The position numbers and the translations under genes are program-made. Under the pieces are notes generated by a model that saw only the letters and a list, made by a program, of their open reading frames with translations, was not told the DNA's origin and made no database searches. A DNA stretch of 10,939 nt from contig CATZVV010000038.1 in assembly GCA_958425285.1 (NCBI GenBank), positions 1 to 10,939 of the forward strand, given 5' to 3'. Position 1 is the first letter of the stretch. Every line of letters begins with the position of its first letter. This DNA is from an uncultured Lachnoclostridium sp. Lineage in GTDB: Bacteria > Bacillota > Clostridia > Lachnospirales > Lachnospiraceae. Below, one piece after another: positions 6,985-10,939 of this stretch.

Positions 6985-8244
6985 CTACGGAGCATCTGAC
7001 TCATCTAACGTAATGATTCCCTGTTGAATTTTATTTTGCAGAATACGTAAGACGGCTGCATTTAAAACTCTCATATCCAGACTCTGATTAATGACAGCTT
7101 TTTTTATTCCCTGAAAAGCTGTATCCAGATTTTCAGGCATTAAGATTACATCCACGCCGGCTACCAATACCTGTAATGCAGCCTCATCTGCGCTATAATT
7201 TTCGGTAATAACAGGACAGTTCATGGAATCCGTCATGACAACGCCCTCAAAGCCAAGTTCCTCTCGGATAATCCCTTCTATAATCAACTCTGACATGGAT
7301 GCCGGTGCTGTATTTTGTGTAATTTTACTGACCGCAGTATTAGAAACCATGATACAATCGGCTCCTGCATCAATTCCTGCTTGAAACGGAAGAAAATCAA
7401 CCTCACGCATATGCGTTAAACTATTGTCATTATTTACCAACTCCTGTTCAATCTTACCCTGTACAGAACCAAGTCCCGGAAATGTTCTCAGCACCGTCCC
7501 CATACCAGCATTATCCATACCCGTTATAATGGAACTAACACAGGATTCCACTTTATCAGCTTCCGTACTAAAACATTGCGAAACATACGATGGATTTTTC
7601 TCCTCATCTCCTACATCTGCAGTTGGCGCAAGATTCAGATTGAAACCAAAATCTTTTAATTCATTCCCTACAGTAGTTCCAATCTGTTCAATTTCTTCCA
7701 TTGATTTATTGTGCCCCAACTCATAATAAGAAGGAAATACCGTCCCCCTCAAATTACTGTTGCCTGCAAAAATGGAATTCGTTCCGCCAGCCTCCTCTGT
7801 TGCTATATACAATGGTGTATGTGGCGATGCCGCTTGCAAATCTGAAATGAGCTTTTTTAACTGTTCAGGCGTTTCAATATTCTTGGATTGTAAAATCACA
7901 CCACCAACTGGATACATTGTCATCGCCTGTTTTATTTTTTTGTTAATTTTTGTAAAATTATAGTAACTTCCTTTCGATGTGTCTAGTAACTCCAGGTTTA
8001 CAATAAAAAGCTGTCCTATTTTTTCATCCAAAGACATATCTTTCAAAATCTGTTCTGCTCTCGTAAATGCATCATCTGCTGATATAGATGTTACATCTCC
8101 CCCCGTATTCTCAGTCTCTTTGGTTGTTTCCCATGGTGTTGCACTCACTTTTGACTGTTTCTCAGTTCCACTTCCGGCACAAGAAACCAAAAAATTCACA
8201 GACACCAAAAAAAGACAAAGAAACCTTATCTTATTTTTCTTCAT
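6985..8244 (-). CDS. GH3 (NagZ-like) family lipoprotein with degenerate active site
   Basis: Resembles beta-N-acetylhexosaminidases of glycoside hydrolase family 3 and is anchored outside the membrane by lipid. With the start at 8244 it has 419 residues: a lipoprotein signal (MKKNKIR, hydrophobic core, lipobox LVSC with Cys22), a Thr/Ser-rich tether to about 55, and one GH3 N-terminal barrel from about 58 to 410 with no C-terminal domain. The nucleophile position is kept as Asp339 in VVMTDSMN. However, the diagnostic KHFPGHG loop reads RTFPGLG (253-259), no D(S/T)H dyad follows it, and the usual DxEGGR reads EEAGGT (150-155). It may be a non-catalytic binding protein or have altered chemistry. 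The chosen ATG has GGAGG 6 bases upstream and gives a proper signal peptide; in-frame ATGs at 8271 and 8325 are weaker. It heads the purine run without a clear terminator after it. Confidence 0.85.
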   Translation of the reverse strand: MKKNKIRFLCLFLVSVNFLVSCAGSGTEKQSKVSATPWETTKETENTGGDVTSISADDAFTRAEQILKDMSLDEKIGQLFIVNLELLDTSKGSYYNFTKINKKIKQAMTMYPVGGVILQSKNIETPEQLKKLISDLQAASPHTPLYIATEEAGGTNSIFAGNSNLRGTVFPSYYELGHNKSMEEIEQIGTTVGNELKDFGFNLNLAPTADVGDEEKNPSYVSQCFSTEADKVESCVSSIITGMDNAGMGTVLRTFPGLGSVQGKIEQELVNNDNSLTHMREVDFLPFQAGIDAGADCIMVSNTAVSKITQNTAPASMSELIIEGIIREELGFEGVVMTDSMNCPVITENYSADEAALQVLVAGVDVILMPENLDTAFQGIKKAVINQSLDMRVLNAAVLRILQNKIQQGIITLDESDAP

Positions 8245-8250
8245 CCATAC

Positions 8251-8255
8251 CCTCC
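8251..8255 (-). promoter_or_regulatory. Ribosome binding site deciding the GH3 start
   Basis: GGAGG, 6 bases before ATG 8244. A second GGAGG further up lies about 16 bases from the in-frame ATG at 8271, too far for efficient use, so the shorter protein is preferred. Confidence 0.75.
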
Positions 8256-8260
8256 AACGG

Positions 8261-8282
8261 TATTTATTCATCGTAAAAAGCA
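8261..8282 (-). repeat. GH3-leader copy of a motif shared with the purC leader
   Basis: TGCTTTTTACG, three bases, then AATAAATA on the minus strand, within the untranslated leader of the GH3 gene. Nineteen bases match the element in the purC leader at 6951-6931, differing only in the 2-3 base joint. Confidence 0.4.
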
Positions 8283-8304
8283 ACCCCTCCAACAAATCAT
8301 TTAT

Positions 8305-8333
8305 AGTATAGCAAACTTTTCGCATTCTTACAA
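8305..8333 (-). promoter_or_regulatory. Promoter of the GH3 gene (possibly of the whole purine run)
   Basis: Minus strand: -35 TTGTAA (8333-8328), 17-base spacer, -10 TATACT (8310-8305) preceded by TGC, an extended -10. The leader to ATG 8244 is about 54 bases. A run of A/T lies directly upstream of the -35 and could act as an UP element. Confidence 0.75.
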
Positions 8334-8385
8334 ATAAATATTTTCAGAAAAAAAACCTTTTTTTTGTGTAAATCAACCAAGCCTC

Positions 8386-8398
8386 TATACATATGATA
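8386..8398 (+). promoter_or_regulatory. Probable -10 region of the Cys/Gly-rich gene
   Basis: Two overlapping -10 candidates: TATACA (8386-8391), with TTGTGT 16 bases upstream (8364-8369), and TATGAT (8392-8397), with no good -35. The stretch 8390-8398 also fits CATAnnnTA, the -10 form used by mother-cell sporulation sigma factors. Which applies cannot be settled from the sequence. Confidence 0.45.
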
Positions 8399-8429
8399 AC
8401 AGTGTAAATGAAATTAGGAGGACGTAAAC

Positions 8430-8675
8430 ATGAGTGATTTATCAGCAACAAATTGCGGAGGCGGATGCTCCTGCGGTGAAAACGGAGGAGGATGTTCCTT
8501 TCTTATCATTATCCTTCTTCTCTGCTGCTGCGGTGGCGGAAGCGGATTGGGCGGATGCGGCGGCAGCGGAAATGATTGCAGTTGCATTATCTGGATTCTT
8601 CTGATCCTCTGCTGCTGCGGTGGCGGAAGCGGATTGGGCGGATGCGGCGGTGGATGCGGAGGCGGATGCTTCTAA
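8430..8675 (+). CDS. Cys/Gly-rich small protein with duplicated cassette
   Basis: An 81-residue protein of unknown function with 16 Cys and 28 Gly. After an N-terminal SATNCGGGCSCGENGGG part come two copies of a unit: a short hydrophobic run (SFLIIILLL, 23-31; IIWILLIL, 53-60), then CCCGGGSGLGGCGG (32-45 and 61-74), ending GGCGGGCF. The hydrophobic runs are short for a membrane span, and there is no signal peptide. AGGAGG lies 8 bases before the ATG, and a strong terminator follows, so it is a real single-gene transcript despite its odd composition. Similar small proteins in gut Firmicutes are, as I recall, labelled chorion-class high-cysteine proteins purely from composition. Possible roles are a disulfide-linked surface or spore-coat protein or a metal-binding protein; all are conjecture. 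It is much richer in GC than its neighbours because of Gly and Cys codons. Confidence 0.85.
   Translation: MSDLSATNCGGGCSCGENGGGCSFLIIILLLCCCGGGSGLGGCGGSGNDCSCIIWILLILCCCGGGSGLGGCGGGCGGGCF
8520..8563 (+). repeat. 44-base direct repeat, copy 1
   Basis: Identical base for base to 8607-8650, offset 87 bases (29 codons), so the frame is kept. It encodes the CCCGGGSGLGGCGG cassette. Perfect identity including third codon positions points to recent duplication or gene conversion. Confidence 0.95.
8607..8650 (+). repeat. 44-base direct repeat, copy 2
   Basis: Second perfect copy of 8520-8563. The DNA between the copies, encoding the second hydrophobic run, has diverged from the matching part of the first unit. 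Confidence 0.95.
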
Positions 8676-8716
8676 TTCCTTCCCCCCATTTTTCTGCCAT
8701 ATCAGCAGAAATCTTT

Positions 8717-8747
8717 GGAGGGTGCTTATCGGCACCCTCCCTTTTTT
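8717..8747 (+). terminator. Intrinsic terminator of the Cys/Gly-rich gene
   Basis: GGAGGGTGC (8717-8725) pairs perfectly with GCACCCTCC (8732-8740) over a 6-base loop, followed by C and six Ts (8742-8747). A strong GC stem with T-tract, 41 bases after the stop codon. Confidence 0.93.
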
Positions 8748-8778
8748 AGCGAGAAAGTTCAACTTTATGAAGACATTA

Positions 8779-8842
8779 AAAATAGCACCCGGTAAAATAC
8801 ATATGGAAAAGCAACTTTTCATATCCTGCCGGGTACTATTTT
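8779..8842 (-). terminator. Long imperfect hairpin, likely terminator of the aroC/small-protein transcript
   Basis: AAAATAG (8779-8785) pairs with CTATTTT (8836-8842), ACCCGG (8787-8792) with CCGGGT (8829-8834), and an apical stem ATAT..AAAAG (8801-8811) with CTTTT.ATAT (8815-8824) over a 3-base loop; an uneven internal loop lies between. Read on the minus strand, it starts 22 bases after the small-protein stop and ends in CTATTTTT, as a terminator would. The A and T flanks would allow action on both strands. Confidence 0.6.
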
Positions 8843-8864
8843 CTCATGTTAAACAATAAAAAAA

Positions 8865-9020
8865 CTATAATTTTTCAACCTTATTTTCTTCTTCCTCTGT
8901 TTTCTCTTTAAAAAACTCCTTTTTTTCTTCCTCGCTGAGACAGGCATAACAATCCAAATCAATCTCATAAATTGTATTGCCATCAATAACAAGCCCATCC
9001 CTATCCATTTTTCGGTTCAT
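8865..9020 (-). CDS. Small acidic protein, 51 residues, unknown function
   Basis: I do not recognise a named family. Translation from ATG 9020 gives MNRKMDRDGLVIDGNTIYEI, then DLDCYACLSEEEKKEFF and a highly charged Glu/Lys tail to residue 51, TAG at 8867-8865. AAGGGAG lies 8 bases before the ATG, a good ribosome binding site. Visible features are VIDGNTIYEID, which looks like a short beta-hairpin, a CYAC pair of cysteines (25 and 28), and a probable single charged helix after it. No signal peptide or membrane span, so cytoplasmic. It starts 52 bases after aroC on the same strand and ends before the hairpin at 8779-8842, consistent with a shared transcript. Reality as a gene rests on the ribosome site, the protein-like composition and the downstream hairpin. 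Confidence 0.7.
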   Translation of the reverse strand: MNRKMDRDGLVIDGNTIYEIDLDCYACLSEEEKKEFFKEKTEEEENKVEKL

Positions 9021-9072
9021 AACACCAGCTCCCTTCTACACATAATATATGCGGAAAAGGACACATTTCCTA

Positions 9073-10173
9073 TTATTTTGTAAAAAAATCCTTTATTTTG
9101 TCAATTTTTGAAGTCATAGAAATAAATAACTGCTCTACAAGTGTAATTGCTGCCATGCTTTCAACAACAACAACCGCACGTGGCATAATGACAGGATCAT
9201 GCCGGCCTTTAATTGCAATCTGAATCTCTTCTCCCTTTTGGTTTACTGTCTCCTGCTGTTGGAAAATAGATGGCGTCGGCTTAAAAGCCGCGCGAATCAC
9301 TATGTCACTTCCATCACTGATTCCACCTAAAATTCCTCCTGCATGATTTGTTTTTTTACCAATATCTCCATTCGGCTTAAGGTAAAAAGCATCATTATTC
9401 TGCGAACCGTTCAATCGGGCAACTGCCATACCAGCTCCGATTTCCACTCCCTTTACTGCACCAATGGAAAAAATTCCTTTTGCCAAGGCAGCATCTAGTT
9501 TTTCAAAAACAGGTTCCCCAATTCCTACAGGCATTCCCGATATAACGCACTCAATGACACCTCCCACCGAATCCTTTTTCTTCATCATTTCTTCCAAATA
9601 CTCCTCTGCTTTAGCAGATGCTTCTAAATCCGGCATACGCAGTGGACTTTTTTCTATGTTTTCAGCCTTAATCTGTCCGGATATTTCAAACGAACCAATC
9701 GACCTTGTATATGCCATCACAGAGATGCCAAGTTCGGACAAAATTTTTGACGCAATTGCACCCGCTGCCACACGCCCAATTGTTTCTCTTCCTGAAGAAC
9801 GTCCGCCGCCTCTATAATCTCTGAATCCGTATTTTTTATCAAAGGTATAATCCGCATGCCCCGGCCGATAATAGGATGCAATCTCCGAATAATCACCTGA
9901 TCTTTGAGAATGATTCCGAATAAGAAGTGAGATTGGCGTACCCGCCGTCTTCCCATCAAAAATTCCAGATAATATCTCTACTTCATCTGATTCTTTCCTA
10001 GGTGTAGAGTATTTCGTTTGTCCCGGCTTACGTCTATTCAGAAATTGCTGAATATCCTCCTCATTCAATTCAATTCCAGCCGGGCACCCATCAACCACTG
10101 CCCCAACCCCCTGTCCATGAGATTCTCCCCATGTTGATACGGCAAATATATTTCCATAAATAGAGCCTGCCAT
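9073..10173 (-). CDS. aroC: Chorismate synthase
   Basis: Last step of the shikimate pathway: converts 5-enolpyruvylshikimate 3-phosphate to chorismate using reduced FMN. The 366 residues carry all the family blocks: MAGSIYGNIF start, WGESHGQ (15-21), PGHADYTF (104-111), GGGRSSGRETIGRVAAGA (122-139) and RHDPVIMPRA (324-333); the two catalytic histidines lie in GESHG and PGHAD. The length is normal. I chose ATG 10173 because the family begins MAG and AGAGG lies about 11 bases upstream; an in-frame GTG at 10182 would add three residues but leaves only 2 bases to the same site. It is transcribed away from the CheX-like gene, with a promoter at 10221-10249, and a small gene follows it. No other shikimate gene is in the window. 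Confidence 0.97.
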   Translation of the reverse strand: MAGSIYGNIFAVSTWGESHGQGVGAVVDGCPAGIELNEEDIQQFLNRRKPGQTKYSTPRKESDEVEILSGIFDGKTAGTPISLLIRNHSQRSGDYSEIASYYRPGHADYTFDKKYGFRDYRGGGRSSGRETIGRVAAGAIASKILSELGISVMAYTRSIGSFEISGQIKAENIEKSPLRMPDLEASAKAEEYLEEMMKKKDSVGGVIECVISGMPVGIGEPVFEKLDAALAKGIFSIGAVKGVEIGAGMAVARLNGSQNNDAFYLKPNGDIGKKTNHAGGILGGISDGSDIVIRAAFKPTPSIFQQQETVNQKGEEIQIAIKGRHDPVIMPRAVVVVESMAAITLVEQLFISMTSKIDKIKDFFTK

Positions 10174-10220
10174 TTTTTCCACATCCTCTCAAAAAACATT
10201 TTCTTTTTCCAGTTATTTGT

Positions 10221-10249
10221 AGTATAATAAATTTCAGAGCGGTGGTCTA
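10221..10249 (-). promoter_or_regulatory. aroC promoter, -10 overlapping a plus-strand -10
   Basis: Minus strand: -35 TAGACC (10249-10244), 17-base spacer, -10 TATACT (10226-10221). On the plus strand the overlapping bases 10223-10228 read TATAAT, a perfect -10 for the divergent gene, though its -35 is weak. One near-symmetric AT block may thus serve both directions. Confidence 0.6.
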
Positions 10250-10314
10250 CAATCCGCTTTGCTACTTGCTAATAACCTAAAGATAAATATACCACAAACG
10301 AAAGGAGATTTCTA

Positions 10315-10939
10315 ATGTTTAGTCAATATTTTGGGAATTATCTTCTCACTAAAGGGAAGATTACGCAGAAGCAATACACTTCCTGCATGGAGTATATGCG
10401 AGCTAACCGTGTAAAACTGGGACTGATTGCAGAATCCGAAGGCTTACTTTCCAGAGCACAGGCAAATGAACTTCATCGATTGCAAATGCAGACAGACAAG
10501 CGTTTTGGTGATTTAGCCATTGAAAAGGGCTATCTGACAGAAGCAGACATTACAAATCTATTACATATGCAGGGAAATCCCTATCTGATTTTCATCCAAG
10601 CTTTACAAGAAAACGGTTTTCTTACTCGTGAGGAAATCGATACTCTATTAGATGATTATCAACGTGAGATGCACTTTTCCAACTCTGATATTGCTGCCCT
10701 GAAGGTTGGAAATTTAGACGAACTTGTAAACTTTTTTATTCCGGTTGACAATCCGCTTATTACCTCCCTTTTCGGTCTGGCTCTACGGAATGTAATCCGA
10801 TTTATTAGCTCCTATATACGCTTTGATACTGTAAAAGCAGTTACTTCCTACACTGCAAAACATATTGCCTTTCAACGTACAGTTGGAGTACATGACGGCT
10901 TTTTAGGCTTTGCCAGTGATGATGACTCAATTCTTGCCA
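10315..10939 (+). CDS. CheX-like chemotaxis protein with repeated helical N-terminus (partial, C-terminus off the window)
   Basis: The 208 visible codons begin MFSQYFGNYLLTKGKITQKQ. The N-terminal 120 residues hold three related modules of the form FG-x-LL/LA-x-x-KG-x-LT-x-x-x-I (about 6-20, 64-80 and 92-109), each a short helical pair like those of the GspE/MshEN N-terminal fold. From about 144, VDNPLITSLFGLALRNVIRF and then DGFLGFASDDDSILA resemble the CheC/CheX phosphatase fold, in which such a strand leads into a helix. CheX proteins dephosphorylate CheY or related response regulators; whether this one keeps the catalytic Glu-x-x-Asn pair cannot be judged from the part shown. AAAGGAG at 10301-10307 gives a good ribosome site. 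The gene is divergent from aroC. Confidence is high that it is a gene, moderate for the function. Confidence 0.65.
   Translation, partial: MFSQYFGNYLLTKGKITQKQYTSCMEYMRANRVKLGLIAESEGLLSRAQANELHRLQMQTDKRFGDLAIEKGYLTEADITNLLHMQGNPYLIFIQALQENGFLTREEIDTLLDDYQREMHFSNSDIAALKVGNLDELVNFFIPVDNPLITSLFGLALRNVIRFISSYIRFDTVKAVTSYTAKHIAFQRTVGVHDGFLGFASDDDSILA

Noticed and set aside
7979..8311. A 110-residue plus-strand frame inside the GH3 gene
   Set aside because: Antisense shadow of a clear lipoprotein gene, with no ribosome site and crossing the GH3 promoter.
8520..8650. Direct repeats as a possible CRISPR array
   Set aside because: Only two copies, inside a reading frame, with an 87-base in-frame period; no further repeats or cas genes.
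8442..8822. A 126-residue open frame opposite the Cys/Gly-rich gene
   Set aside because: Its Ala/Ser-rich composition is the mirror of Gly/Cys codons; the plus strand has the ribosome site and terminator.
9464..9817. A 117-residue plus-strand frame inside aroC
   Set aside because: Antisense to conserved chorismate synthase blocks; no initiation signal.
10266..10293. TTGCTA / TATACC as the promoter of the CheX-like gene
   Set aside because: Both hexamers are 4 of 6, and transcription would start on top of the ribosome binding site; the TATAAT at 10223 is more likely.
1..10939. A defence island, toxin-antitoxin pair, transposon or phage remnant
   Set aside because: All large frames are housekeeping, regulatory or envelope genes, with no recombinase, nuclease, terminal repeats or tRNA-linked site.

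Overview
This window reads as chromosome from a low-GC, Gram-positive anaerobe of the Clostridia, most likely a Lachnospiraceae-type gut bacterium. The grounds are AT-rich DNA, strong AGGAGG-type ribosome binding sites, a clostridial-style purine cluster, a secreted NlpC/P60 protein with Ig-like repeats and a Thr-Pro linker, and a CheX-like protein with a repeated helical N-terminal module. The placement is inferred from protein style, not from a search. I see no mobile element, phage gene, CRISPR array, tRNA or rRNA.

Layout from left to right. (1) 1-824, minus: purA, cut by the window edge, with its own good promoter at 896-924. (2) 966-3210, minus: a LysR-type regulator followed after one base by a secreted NlpC/P60 hydrolase. 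(3) 3241-3274: a clean terminator closing the purine run. (4) 3286-6903, minus: purC-purF-purB with gaps of 22 and 14 bases. (5) 6985-8244, minus: a lipoprotein of the NagZ-like GH3 family with a badly eroded active site. It sits 81 bases upstream of purC with no convincing terminator between them, so it may head the purine transcript. (6) 8430-8675, plus: an 81-residue Cys/Gly-rich small protein built from a duplicated cassette, transcribed divergently from the GH3 gene and followed by a strong terminator. (7) 8779-8842: a long imperfect hairpin, probably the terminator of the minus-strand pair to its right. (8) 8865-9020, minus: a 51-residue acidic small protein not previously obvious because of its size. 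(9) 9073-10173, minus: aroC. (10) 10315 to the right edge, plus: the N-terminal part of a CheX-like protein, divergent from aroC.

How the genes work together. PurF makes the first committed step of purine synthesis, PurC and PurB act in the middle (PurB also at the end of the AMP branch), and PurA makes adenylosuccinate from IMP for PurB to split to AMP. AroC closes the shikimate pathway at chorismate. The GH3 lipoprotein and the NlpC/P60 protein are both envelope proteins interleaved with the purine genes; a functional link is not shown.

No intergenic stretch exceeds 300 bases; the longest is 8676-8864, which holds two hairpins and nothing else I can see. The most interesting items are the duplicated Cys/Gly-rich small protein, the probable GH3 pseudoenzyme, the 51-residue protein, the half-sites around the purA promoter, and a 21-22 base motif shared by the GH3 and purC leaders. 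None of them amounts to a demonstrated new system.
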